A stretch of 64,000 nucleotides of DNA, from assembly GCA_041398905.1 (NCBI GenBank), contig JAWKTV010000004.1, positions 1 through 64,000 of the forward strand, given 5' to 3'. Both the position numbers and the translations under genes were made by a program. Numbering within the stretch: the first letter of the stretch is position 1; each line of letters opens with the position of its first letter. Of the stretch, positions 30,685 to 40,549 are shown one piece after another. The notes under the pieces were generated by a model. It ran no database searches, was not told the origin of the DNA, and worked only from the letters and a program-made list of their open reading frames with translations. Source of the stretch: JAWKTV01 sp041398905. GTDB lineage: Bacteria > Planctomycetota > Planctomycetia > Planctomycetales > Planctomycetaceae.

Positions 30685-31127
30685 GATCAGCTCCTAGTGA
30701 CCTGTCGGTCGGACGGAAAGGTGGCACCCGAACAATGGACCTTGGCGAATCGCGAACGGTTCGCGCCGCTGCGTCGCGGTGACGCACTGATAACGGTCGC
30801 TGAGTGGAAGAGACCGCGCAGGGGCGAACCGGGTGAGAACAACGGGTTTGCTCTCCGGGGCGAGTCCCCCCCGCATCCTGCAGCACGCAGTCGGCCAACA
30901 GCCAGACGCCCGTCCATGGCCAGGCACCGGATTGAAAAACAGCGGAACGCTTTCCAGGCTCCCGAAGTCACGGCGCTGTGCTCCGGGTTCCTGAATTATC
31001 GAGAGCGTTCGAGATTGGGCAAGTGGAGTTTTGTGGTTTGAGCGCGATTGCCGCACGCGGCGGGTCGATGCGATCGCCTGACGGAGGCAGCGACAGGCAC
31101 GGGGCCTTCGAGACTCCATCGTTCAAC
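30685..31127. other. Region upstream of prkA
   Basis: 443 bases between the prkA start and the end of the next minus-strand gene. No convincing gene. It must hold the prkA promoter; I could not choose a -35/-10 pair with confidence. Confidence 0.45.
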
Positions 31128-33134
31128 TCACCACCACACGCGTCGCTGAACGAACTCCACCACATCCCCGAACAGGCAGTAGAACAGGCTCTTTCGCCCG
31201 CACAGAATGCGGGCATCGACTTCCGCGCCGATGCGTCGTCCGGGCAGGTCGTCCGGATCGATCGTCGCGTAGACGCGGACGACGCTGCCGTCTTCACCCT
31301 GCTCGCTGACGCGGGTCGCGATGTCCGCCAGCACCGCCTTGAGCGTCAGGCGGGAGTCCGTCGCGGGAGTGTACTCGACGGGTAGCCGCCCCGAACTCTC
31401 CGCCGCGTGGGCCGCCAGCAGGTGTCCCATGCGATGCTCCGGGACATGGAGTTCGAGTCTCCATTCCCCGCGGTCGTCCATCACCTCCATTAGTAGTTCG
31501 CCGCGGCTTACCGGTCGATCACTCAGTAATTCGCGCAGGCCGAACGTGGCGACGACGCCGTCCGCCGGGGCCGTGACAACTAACCGGGCCAGTTCGTCGT
31601 CCACGATCGCCAGCTCTCTTTGCCGGGCGGCGAGGTCGATGCGGGCCTGCCGGGCGCGGGTGTATGCAAGCTGCTCACCCTCACGGTCCCCCATTCGCCG
31701 CGCCTCGTCCTGCTCGCGACGCAGGTTGAGTGCCTCTTCGGCGAGCCGGGCGACCTCGCCCACCAGTTCGGCCCGTCGCTGATCCAGCTCGGCACTGTCG
31801 AGTCGGACCAACGGCGTCCCCGCGGTGACTCGCTGATTGCTTTCGACGAGCACCGCCTCGACCTCAGCATCACGCGGGGCGAACAAGCCGTGACGTGTGA
31901 CGGGGAGTGCTTGCCCCTTTGCCTCGACGCGATAAACCCAGGGAATCAGCGTCAGCGCGGCGGCGACGGACATCAGCCCCAACACGAGCGCAGCGGCGAT
32001 CCACAACCGCCGGCCCCTAAACCAACCGATGCCGCGACCAAGTCCACGCCACAGCGGGAGCAAAAAAACCGATTCATGACGGCGGGCGTTGGCGAGCGCC
32101 GCCGCGACATGCTCCGCGAGCAACTCACTCCGTTCGAGCAACCCTGGCCGCGGCCTCCCTGCGGTCGACTGTTCAATCACCAGGCAACCGATCACGCGCC
32201 GCGGATCGGCGACTGGCCGCTCATCGTGCTGACGATCTTCGTGTCGGGGGAGGGCCGCGATCTCGCGCATCGGCACGAGATGCACCATTCGCGAACGGCT
32301 CTCGACCAGGTAGTCGGCAAGCGGCTCTTCGAGCGTGGGGGCGACACGATCGAGCGTGCCGCGATAGGTGATCGGTTCATCGGCGATCATCACGGCGTCG
32401 GCGAGCCGAGCGAGCGCCTTGGTTTGATTGGCACGGGGCTGGACATCGTCCTGCCCGCTGATGGCCAGCACTCGTGCTCGTGGACCGTGACGCGTGACGA
32501 TCGACACCCGATCGCATCCCAGCAGGTAGCGCGTGTCGTTAACGGCGATCGCCGAGACCTCACGCAGATCGAGACTTCGCTGCAGTTGCAGAACGAACTG
32601 CTCGAAACGTTCCCAGAACTCCGGCCCGACGTCAGCGTCACTCTGCGCGGTGGCGGTACCTGCGGCGACGACCGAGGCGTACGAGCTGAACAGCTCCGCC
32701 ACGGCCTGAAAGAACGCCGTCTGAGCTGGGGTGGGGGATGGAGCGGCGTAGAGTTCAATGACTCCCACTCCGGCATCCTGCTGCCGAATCCCCGCGAGAA
32801 AAAGCGAGTGCGGCCGCGTCCCCGGGTCCGACTGGCGGTCGTTGACGACCCGCGTCAGTCCGTCGGTCAACGTCTGCTGGAGCAGTTGCTGATGCGTCGC
32901 GTCGATCGTGACGCGGCCATCGCTGGTGAGCTGGGCGAGTTGATGACCGGCGACCGGCCGGGGGCGACTCTGGTCGTCACGCAGCCAGACTGCGATGGCG
33001 ATCACGCCCGGGCAGTCATCAATCAGCGGCAGTGCCGCGGCGAGATAGCTTTCGACGGTCGACGAGCTCTCCAGCAGCCGTTCGCACTGGTCCCGCAGTC
33101 GATCGAGCGTCTCGGCTAAATGGTCGCCGTGCAT
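31128..33134 (-). CDS. GAF-domain / HlyD adaptor fusion protein
   Basis: About 668 residues. The N-terminal cytoplasmic half contains GAF-like sensory regions (IAIAVWLRDD, then DTRYLLGCDRVSIVTRHGPRARV and LAEHVAAALANARRHE). One membrane helix follows (IAAALVLGLMSVAAALTLIPW, about residues 375-400). The periplasmic half is an HlyD/membrane-fusion-type adaptor: a lipoyl half-motif (GLFAPRDAEVEAVLVESNQRVTAGTPLVRLDS), a coiled coil (about 60 residues, Arg/Glu-rich), the second half (VVTAPADGVVATFG) and a beta-barrel. Start uncertain: ATG 33134 is chosen, but no ribosome site is clear and a GTG lies at 33182. Divergent from the HlyD/M50/TolC genes across about 157 bases, so probably co-regulated with them. 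Confidence 0.88.
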   Translation of the reverse strand: MHGDHLAETLDRLRDQCERLLESSSTVESYLAAALPLIDDCPGVIAIAVWLRDDQSRPRPVAGHQLAQLTSDGRVTIDATHQQLLQQTLTDGLTRVVNDRQSDPGTRPHSLFLAGIRQQDAGVGVIELYAAPSPTPAQTAFFQAVAELFSSYASVVAAGTATAQSDADVGPEFWERFEQFVLQLQRSLDLREVSAIAVNDTRYLLGCDRVSIVTRHGPRARVLAISGQDDVQPRANQTKALARLADAVMIADEPITYRGTLDRVAPTLEEPLADYLVESRSRMVHLVPMREIAALPRHEDRQHDERPVADPRRVIGCLVIEQSTAGRPRPGLLERSELLAEHVAAALANARRHESVFLLPLWRGLGRGIGWFRGRRLWIAAALVLGLMSVAAALTLIPWVYRVEAKGQALPVTRHGLFAPRDAEVEAVLVESNQRVTAGTPLVRLDSAELDQRRAELVGEVARLAEEALNLRREQDEARRMGDREGEQLAYTRARQARIDLAARQRELAIVDDELARLVVTAPADGVVATFGLRELLSDRPVSRGELLMEVMDDRGEWRLELHVPEHRMGHLLAAHAAESSGRLPVEYTPATDSRLTLKAVLADIATRVSEQGEDGSVVRVYATIDPDDLPGRRIGAEVDARILCGRKSLFYCLFGDVVEFVQRRVWW

Positions 33135-33291
33135 GAGCCGCGAACAGGGGAGGTGACGAAGCTGCATTCCGCGGCGATCCACCGTGGTCCGCCGACGGAA
33201 GTTGTCTGCGGTCCGCTGCGATCGGTACGATCCCGGAACGATGTCGCATTCTGCTCGAACCCCACAGCGGTCGCCAGTCTGGTCAATCCTG

Positions 33292-34287
33292 ATGTCCCAC
33301 GAATCCCGCGTCTACGCAGGCCGCAGCATCCGGTTGCGCGGGCGTCCGTCGGCTGCTGCTGTCGGCGATGGTCTCGTATTTCGTGACCTTGCCGCTCCTG
33401 AAGCGCTGAGCCCGGTCCCACGCTGCTGACGGGCCCCGAAATCGAGGTTGCCGGGGCGGAGCAAATCTCCGTGGAAGATTGCCTGACGCGGTTCCCGCAT
33501 CGGCATCGAATGGCGAGCGGTCGTGCCGGGATACTGGACATGGTTCCGGATGAAGGCACCATGATCGATCCGGGGGCGTTGTCGCCCGGTTGCGTGACGA
33601 TGTGCCGAGAACTGCGCTGGCGGTCGCGGTAAAGAAGGCGTCGAGCGACGCCGAAGTGAAGTCGGCCCGCAAGGAAGTAGAGCTGCGCAGCTCGGTTTGA
33701 ACAAAGTGCGGCAGGCGAACGAACGCCGGCCGGGCACCTTTGATGCGGACGAGGTTCAACAGCGCGAGCTGGAAGCAGCGAACGCGGAGCTGCGCGTGGA
33801 GGTAGCCGAACACGATTTCGCGGTGGCGCAGTTGGAGGTTGAACGAGAGCGGGCGGAGTTGGCGAGCTATCGGATTGAGTCCGCACGCGGTGGGCTGGTG
33901 ACGCGGGTCGTCAAGCGGGCTGGCGAAGGGGTGCATGCCTCCGAGGAAGTGCTGGAAATGGTCGATACGTCGACGGTGCGTGTCGAAGGCCACGCCGATG
34001 GCCGCTACATCGCCGCGCTGAAGCCCGGATTGCCCGTCGAGGTGTTCGTCGATATCCCACTGGCGGACGGATCGACGGCCAAGCAAAGATTGACGGGGCG
34101 ACTCGGATTCGTGGATGTGTCGCTGTCATCCGGCCACGAAGTGCGCGTTTGGGCCGACGTGGACAATCCGGCTGCATTCGTTGCGGAAGGACTGGTGGTC
34201 AGGATGGTCATCACCGTCGCCCCGGCTGACTCTACGCCGGTGGAGGGCGGGGTTCCGCCACGTACGAACCCCGTTCCATGCAACTGA
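33292..34287 (+). CDS. HlyD-family periplasmic adaptor (several frame breaks)
   Basis: The well-preserved C-terminal part (from about 33690) reads as a membrane-fusion protein: coiled coil (QQRELEAANAELRVEVAEHDF), lipoyl half-motif (IESARGGLVTRVVKRAGEGVHASEEVLEMVDTS), and beta-barrel (VFVDIPLADGS). Upstream the family sequence is spread over frames: EIEVAGAEQISVEDCL, then PDEGTMIDPGALVARL and VAVKKASSDAEVKSARKEVEL, needing at least three shifts. A hydrophobic stretch (LLLSAMVSYFVTLPLL) before it may be the signal segment. The start is therefore approximate. The stop overlaps the next start by ten bases, indicating translational coupling to the M50 fusion gene. Confidence 0.75.
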
Positions 34288-36509
34288 CACAGTCTCGACC
34301 GTCGCCCATTCTGCCTTCGGCGCAGCGGCCGGTTCCGATGCGGCGGCGGCACGATGTCGTGGTGGCGGAAATCCGCTATCGAGGCGTCCTCTGCCCCGTG
34401 CTCAAGGACCCCTGCGGCATCAAATACTTTCGATTGCAGCCCGAACAGTTTCATGTGTTCGAGATGCTGGACGGACGCCGCAGCCTCGAAGAGATTCGCG
34501 ACGAAGTCCAGTTGCGGTTTCCCACCACTCAGTGACGGTCGCCGATGTGCAGACGCTGGTGATGGACCTGCATGAAAAAGGGCTACTGATAACGGAACGC
34601 GCGGGACAGGGAATCTCGCTGCTCAACTCCCGTCGCGAACGACGCGTCAAAGAGTGGCGTCAAAAGCTCCTGAACCCGATGTACCTGCGGCTGCCAGGAT
34701 GGGATCCTGACGGGACGCTGGCACGAATGGAGCCATATGTCGGCTGGTTTTTCCGCTGGTGGGCGGTGCTGCCGACGTTCGTGTTCGTCCTCTTCGCTTA
34801 CCTGTTTTCGCGACGCGGCTCGATGAACTGTATCGTCGGTTACCGGAGTTCCAGCAGTTCTTTGGCTGGCCGAATCTGATCTACCTTTGGCTCACGCTGG
34901 CGGGGACAAAGCTGCTGCACGAGTTCGGTCACGGCCTCGCCTGCAAACGGTATGGCCGCGAATGTCACTCGATGGGAGTGATGCTGCTGGTGTTCAGTCC
35001 GACCTTGTATTGCGACGTCACGGACTCATGGATGCTGAGAGCAAGTGGCCCCGCATCTGGATCGCCGCGGCCGGCATGTATGTCGAGGTCGTGCTCGCGG
35101 CGGTGTGCGTGTTCGTATGGTGGAACACCCGCGAGGGAGTGCTGCATCACGTCAGTCTCAACGTCTTCTTTGTGTCGACGGTGACGACGGTGATCTTCAA
35201 CGCCAACCCTCTGCTGCGGTTCGACGGCTATTACATGCTGGCCGACCTGCTCGAGATACCAAACCTCCGGCCGAAGGCGTCGAGACTGCTGCAGCGGTGG
35301 TTCGCGTGGTGTTGCCTGGGGATCGAGCTGAGGCGAGATCCTTTTGAGCCGACGTCGGCGGTTGGCAGGTTCATCCTGTTCGCCATCGCATCGGCGATCT
35401 ATCGCTGGGTCGTGTTGTTCGGGATCGCGTGGTTTCTGTACACCGTACTCAAGCCGTATCGACTCGAGTCGATCGGTATCCTGCTAGCCGCTGGATCGAT
35501 CGGGACAGTGGTGCTTCAGTCCGGGTATGGCGTTTACAAGATTCTGACGATGCCGCGACGCGAACCATTCAGCCGTATCAAACTGTTTGTCACCCTGAGC
35601 GCGCTGGCGGTTGTGTTGGCGGGCGTTTGCGTCGTGCCGTTCCCATGGGTCGTCGAAGCCCCATTCACGACGCAGCCTGCCGGGGTCGTACATGTGTATG
35701 CTCAGGTGCCCGGTACGCTGTTGCGTGCCCATGTGCGCGAGGGCGCGGTGGTCTCGGCAGGTGACCTGCTGTTGACGTTGAGCAACTTCGAGTTGGAGGA
35801 ACGGCAGCGGCATCTGGAGGTCGCTGTTCAACGACTTGCTCCCGAGATCGAGCATTACCGCCAGGCCGGTGAGCGCGACCTGCAGCGCGTCGCACAGGAG
35901 CGGGTCGATAGTCTCAGGGCCCAGCAGTTGGAAGTGGCGTCGGAGTTGGAAAAGCTGCGGGTCGTCGCGCCGATCAGCGGGCGAATCGTGGCTGCACCGG
36001 AGGTCGTCCGCCGCGAGCGGCCCGGCCTAGAAGAACAACTCCCGGGCTGGTCGGGCACGCCGCTTGATCCCGCCAACGAGGGGGCCGACGTGACCCAGAG
36101 CACTCAACTTCTCAGTATCGCACCGTCGGATCGCTTCGAGGCGGTACTGCTGATCGATCAGGCCGACCGTGGCGAAGCAGAGGTTGGTCAGTCGGTGCGA
36201 CTGCAGCTCGAGCATCTGCCCGGAACGGTTCTTACCGGGACAATCGCGACGATCGCGGACCGGCATGCGGAGTATGCTTCCTCCGCGCTCAGCAACAAGT
36301 ACGGCGGTCCGCTGGCGACGATTACCGACAGCGACGGCCGGGAACGACTCGCGAGCCTCGCCTATCAGGCGACCGTGACGCTTCCTAGCGCGGACTCGCT
36401 GGCGATGCGGACCGGACTGCGGGGCAACGCCCGTGTCGTTGTCGACAACCGGTCGCTCGCCAACTGGCTGCACCGCTGGCTCCGCACGACATTCAAGTTT
36501 CGCTTGTGA
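34278..36509 (+). CDS. PqqD-like / M50 site-2 protease / HlyD fusion (three frame breaks)
   Basis: Reads from ATG 34278. A PqqD-like winged-helix region (YRGVLCPVLKDPCGIKYFRL to LEEIRDEVQ, then VADVQTLVMDLHEKGLL) is followed by membrane helices, the zinc motif His-Glu-Phe-Gly-His (GTKLLHEFGHGLACKRYG) and the second S2P element (NANPLLRFDGYYMLADLLEIPN). Further helices lead into a C-terminal HlyD-type module with coiled coil and two lipoyl halves (GTLLRAHVREGAVVSAGDLLLTL; VVAPISGRIVAAPE). Frame changes are needed near 34530, 34815 and 35020; the total span is 744 codons exactly. The layout matches putative peptide zinc metalloproteases (YydH-like), membrane proteins linked to peptide maturation or export. 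Substrate unknown. Confidence 0.87.
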
Positions 36510-36799
36510 CCACACGCTGGCGGGGCGTCCGTACCAGCCCCCCGTGCCAGTCGCCCGTGCCGCCCCCGGTGCAGTCATGCCGATTGTCACGATGGCGACG
36601 TGACAACTCGCGATGCGCCGCGGCATCTTGCGGTCAGGAGATTCATTGCCCGCGACACAACTCCGATAATCAGGGAGTCAGGTGCGGCCCGCGTGACAGG
36701 CTTCTGGCACGCAGATCGGCAAAGTCAGCGGCGTTAGCCCAGACTGCCTGACCAGACCTTACCGCAGGACCGGCACAGCTTGACGCCAGGGAAGGCGAC

Positions 36800-38758
36800 T
36801 TGTTTCGCTCGCGACTGACTCAGCGACAACCAGCGCGACGGCACGGCCCGGGGACCATCCGGGCCGTGCTGGCGTTGATGTTGTGCGTCCCGACCGGATG
36901 TCAGCGGGAGCGTCTCCAACGGCATTATGTCGGGCCTGAGCGTCCGGCGCAGTACGTCGATCATGCGACGGAGATCAAGCACCCCGTCGAAGTGCAGCCG
37001 GTGTCGTGCGAGGTCTGCGAGGCGGACTTGCCCCGAACACTTCGCAACGCTCAGCACGATCAGGTGTGGGACTTGTCGCTGTCGGAGGTGATCCACCTGA
37101 CGCTCAGTAACAGCCGGGTCATTCGATCGAGTGCGACGTTTCTATCGCCGGGCAATCCGCTGATGTCGAACCCGGACTCGCTGCCTTCGGTGTATGACCC
37201 GGCGCTACAGGACACCGGGACGCTGTTTGGTCGCCGGGGAGTGGAGGCAGCCCTGTCAGAGTTCGACGCCCAATTCACCACGTCGATGATCTGGGGTCAC
37301 AACGAGACGATTCAGAACAATCGTTTCACCTCGGGGGGCCTTGATCCTGGTGACACGCTGGTGGAGGAGACGGGGGCTTTCAGCACGGGGGTCCGCAAAC
37401 GGTTCGCGACCGGTGCGCAGTTCGGAGTCTCGCACGTCTGGGACTACTCGAAGAACAACGCGGCGGGTCGCCTGTTTCCCTCAGTGTATGAGGGGAACCT
37501 GCGGGCGGAGTTTCGTCAGCCGCTGCTGGCGGGAGCGGGGACCGAGTACACCCGAATCGCGGGGCCGATCTCCGAGAACATTCAGGGTGTCACGGGCGTC
37601 AACCAGGGTGTGCTGATCGCGCGAATCGACAACGACATCGCACTTGCGGAGTTCGAGCTGGCCGTGCATCTGCTGCTGCGTGACGTCGAGACGCTCTATT
37701 GGGAACTCGTCGGCGCGTACCAGAGCTATCACACGCAGGTCACGACTCGCGTCGAGCTGAAGGAACTGTGGGATAAGGTACGGACTCGGCTGGAGGGGGA
37801 CGCTGCGGGCGGTGGGCGACTGGCGGAGGCCGAGGCGCACGAAGCGTACCTGCGCGCGGAAGCGGCGAGCATCGCCGCGCTCGACCAGATCTACGACACC
37901 GAAGCGCGACTGCGACGATTGATTGGTCTGTCGATCAATGATGGCCGCGTCATTCGGCCACTCGATTCGCCGATCGCGGCGGAGATCGTCCCCGACTGGC
38001 ATACCTCGCTCGGGCTGGCGCTGGTGCTTCGTCCTGAGCTGAGGCGTCAGAAGTGGAATGTCAAAAGCATCGACCTGCAGCTCACTGCGGCGGAGAATCT
38101 GCTGCAGCCCCGGCTCGATCTCGTGGCGTCCGCCCAGACGAATGGCTTCGGCGACAACCTGGCCGGTGGCGTCAACGATGGCGTCACGAACAATGGCCTG
38201 GGAAGCGCCTATCACCGGCTGCTCGCCGGTCAGCAGACTGGCTGGAACGTCGGGGTCGAGTATTCCACACCAATCGGCCGACGGTTCGCACACACCCAGG
38301 TCCGCAACCTCGAGTTACAGCTCGCGAAGTCGCGGGAAGCCTTGCATCAGCAGGAGATCGAAGTGTCGCACGAACTCGCCGCTGCGTTCCGGGATGTCGA
38401 TCGATCGTGGCTTGCACTGCAGAATGCTGATGAGCAGATCATCGCAGGCTGTCAGCGTTATGAAGCGACTCGCGATCGGCTGCTGCCGGACGACGTTTCC
38501 ATCAACGGGCTGCTGCAGGCGCGGGAGTCGCTCGCACAAGCGGAGTTGCGATACGTCGCCGCCTTGACGGAGTACAACACCGCGCTCACCAACCTGCATT
38601 ACCGCAGTGGCCGCGTGCTGGAGGTGAACTCGGTGCAGCTCTCCGAGGGGAACTGGACGCCAGCCGCTCGACAGGACGCCGTCGACCGCCATGCGGCTCG
38701 CCAGCACGCGCATCAGGCTTACCTCAAGGGTGAAGATCGACCACCGCTGAGTCAGTAG
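36800..38758 (+). CDS. TolC-family outer-membrane efflux lipoprotein
   Basis: A 652-residue outer-membrane channel candidate. TTG 36800 has a strong ribosome site (GGGAAGG). The N-terminal signal ends in a likely lipobox (LALMLCVPTGCQ). Two OEP-type halves follow, each with long amphipathic helices (DIALAEFELAVHLLLRDVETLYWEL; REALHQQEIEVSHELAAAFRDVDRSW; SLAQAELRYVAALTEYNTALTNLHY). TolC proteins form trimeric barrels with a periplasmic tunnel that docks to HlyD-type adaptors, so it fits the two adaptors and the M50-HlyD fusion just upstream. The gap to the upstream gene is 290 bases and may contain its own promoter. It is somewhat longer than E. coli TolC owing to an N-terminal extension. Confidence 0.93.
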   Translation: MFRSRLTQRQPARRHGPGTIRAVLALMLCVPTGCQRERLQRHYVGPERPAQYVDHATEIKHPVEVQPVSCEVCEADLPRTLRNAQHDQVWDLSLSEVIHLTLSNSRVIRSSATFLSPGNPLMSNPDSLPSVYDPALQDTGTLFGRRGVEAALSEFDAQFTTSMIWGHNETIQNNRFTSGGLDPGDTLVEETGAFSTGVRKRFATGAQFGVSHVWDYSKNNAAGRLFPSVYEGNLRAEFRQPLLAGAGTEYTRIAGPISENIQGVTGVNQGVLIARIDNDIALAEFELAVHLLLRDVETLYWELVGAYQSYHTQVTTRVELKELWDKVRTRLEGDAAGGGRLAEAEAHEAYLRAEAASIAALDQIYDTEARLRRLIGLSINDGRVIRPLDSPIAAEIVPDWHTSLGLALVLRPELRRQKWNVKSIDLQLTAAENLLQPRLDLVASAQTNGFGDNLAGGVNDGVTNNGLGSAYHRLLAGQQTGWNVGVEYSTPIGRRFAHTQVRNLELQLAKSREALHQQEIEVSHELAAAFRDVDRSWLALQNADEQIIAGCQRYEATRDRLLPDDVSINGLLQARESLAQAELRYVAALTEYNTALTNLHYRSGRVLEVNSVQLSEGNWTPAARQDAVDRHAARQHAHQAYLKGEDRPPLSQ

Positions 38759-38828
38759 CGGCGGTTGCGGCATCCGAATCCAGGCGACATCGCCAACTCT
38801 GCGAACGGGCCCGCTTCGTCGCGGTCGG

Positions 38829-40106
38829 TTATTCGGCGACCAGTCCGTCCATGCGAAGGACTTCAAAGTCGCTGCCCTTGATCTTCTTGAGGACATGCAG
38901 GGCGTCGTTGTCCCAGCGCTCGTCGGGGGCTCCGCTGATGAACCAGTCGCTGCCGTTATCGGCGAGAATCATGCCGTACTTCTGAAGCGCGCGGAGGATC
39001 ACCTGCACATCGCGGGGATAGCCGGTGATGTCGACATCCGCCTTCAGCCGCACCCGCATTCCCATGGGGGGGAGCAGGGCATTTCGCTCCCGGCTGGCCC
39101 AGTGACTGGCGGGCGGAACGTAGGCCCGACGCGTGCGGGAGAGCGTGAACCGCAGGGCGTGACGAATCTCGCCGGCGGCGACTTCGTCGTAGCGAACGAG
39201 GCCCGGAAAGATCGGTAGTCCGGCGGCGTCGGCACTGGTCCAGCCCGCCGGGCGGCTCGGATGCTTCGAGAGATCGAACACCGCACCGCAGTGGCCCGTC
39301 CAGCCTGCTCCGGTCTCGTACGCGTAGCTCAATTCGTACAGCTTCCAGTTGTCACGGTCGATGACGATGGCATGGCGGTCAGCGTCGTCCCGCGGCGCTC
39401 CTTCAATCGGTGTGCCAATCGGTAAGGGGTACGGACCCGGATCACTCTCATCACCGTACTCAGTGAACTCGACCGGAACCATCGGTTGGGCGGCGGAGAC
39501 GACGACGTACGGGATGCCGATCTTGCAGCCTTCCCACTCTCCGCTGCCGATGTCAGGATGCAGTCCGCGGTCGAAGCCGATGGTGGACAGAATCGCGTCG
39601 GACATTGGGTCGACGGGGGCGTTCGTGATCTCCTGATTCCAGGCGTTGTCCGCCGGGAAGGGACGCAGTCCACCCAACGATGCACCGACACCCAGTCCGA
39701 CCCGCCGTTGTCGCTCCGCGACGTTCGGGTTGGTGGACGGGGGAGATTCAGGGATGAACAGATCGTCGCGGCGGGCACTGGCGTCAGCTTGCGCCAGCGG
39801 CCGGGTGGGCGCTTGCGCCAGGGCCGACTCAGGTATGATTCGGGGAGCGTCACCCGCCGCCTCGCCAGTTGATGCCGTCCGCGAAGGCTTGCCCGCCAGC
39901 ACGTGGCTGTGTGCGGGGAGGGGGGACTCCGGTTCGTCGTCTGCCTCGGCAGCGAGCCGGTCGGTCACGGCGGGCGAAGCCGATTCGCTGTTTCCCCGCA
40001 GCGCGAAGAACAGGCCGATCGCGACGAGGGCATACACGCACATCAGGGCCGCGTTGACGGCTGTCGACGACTTCTTCAACGCAGTGACTCCTGGAGGAAC
40101 GAGCAT
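38829..40106 (-). CDS. Membrane-anchored protein of unknown function
   Basis: A 425-residue protein with one N-terminal membrane helix (ALMCVYALVAIGLFFAL, about residues 20-36), a low-complexity Ala/Pro/Ser linker to about residue 120, and a globular domain starting at LRPFPADNAWNQEITNAPVDP and ending in a Lys-rich region before VLRMDGLVAE. The globular part has conserved-looking Trp, His and Asp clusters (DADRHAIVIDRDNWKLYELSYAYE; GHCGAVFDLS) that could bind a ligand or polysaccharide, but I cannot name a family. A TTG six bases upstream of ATG 40106 is another possible start. Convergent with the TolC gene. Confidence 0.82.
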   Translation of the reverse strand: MLVPPGVTALKKSSTAVNAALMCVYALVAIGLFFALRGNSESASPAVTDRLAAEADDEPESPLPAHSHVLAGKPSRTASTGEAAGDAPRIIPESALAQAPTRPLAQADASARRDDLFIPESPPSTNPNVAERQRRVGLGVGASLGGLRPFPADNAWNQEITNAPVDPMSDAILSTIGFDRGLHPDIGSGEWEGCKIGIPYVVVSAAQPMVPVEFTEYGDESDPGPYPLPIGTPIEGAPRDDADRHAIVIDRDNWKLYELSYAYETGAGWTGHCGAVFDLSKHPSRPAGWTSADAAGLPIFPGLVRYDEVAAGEIRHALRFTLSRTRRAYVPPASHWASRERNALLPPMGMRVRLKADVDITGYPRDVQVILRALQKYGMILADNGSDWFISGAPDERWDNDALHVLKKIKGSDFEVLRMDGLVAE

Positions 40107-40549
40107 TGGCAACCTGCCGGCAATTCTATCGCGTGGAAGCCATCATAGTCGTACAGGCGCGAGATTTTCGCGGCGTGGACCGCTTGTGGTGACCGGCACA
40201 AGTCGGTCATGTTGCGTTTCGGCAACATCCTTGCGTGGACCGGCCTCGTGGCCAGTTGCGAATTCAATCCCTCCGCAAGGCAACATGCAAGGGCTGCGGT
40301 CTTACCGGTTCGTTGTGATGTCCGGTGTTCACCGTGGTTCAGGGGCCTGCCGCGAGTTCCGCCAACGGGACTGACCAGGTCTCTGCAGCAATGCTGCGCG
40401 CGCGGCGATCGTGAGGGGCGCAGGCGACTGATGCCCTTCAGCCAGCGAGCCGTCGAAGGTGCTGCTATCTGGCTTCCTCGGCAGAGATTAGCGCTGGTAC
40501 AATTCGAAACGTGGCCGCTCTCTCGCGCGGCTCCTTTCAGGAGAATGAC
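40107..40549. other. Divergent intergenic region
   Basis: 443 bases between two divergent genes; no gene or clear hairpin seen. Promoters for both neighbours are expected here. Confidence 0.45.

Noticed and set aside
28858..31041. Very long open frame on the plus strand, antisense to prkA
   Set aside because: It mirrors the codons of prkA on the other strand, as expected in GC-rich DNA, and its translation has no family pattern.
31620..33119. Long plus-strand frame antisense to the GAF-HlyD gene
   Set aside because: Composition is Arg/Gln/Pro-rich without domains; the minus strand carries a clear protein.
36510..36799. Possible peptide precursor gene before the TolC gene
   Set aside because: Only frames of fewer than 20 codons occur with no ribosome site or leader-like motif, so no precursor can be called.
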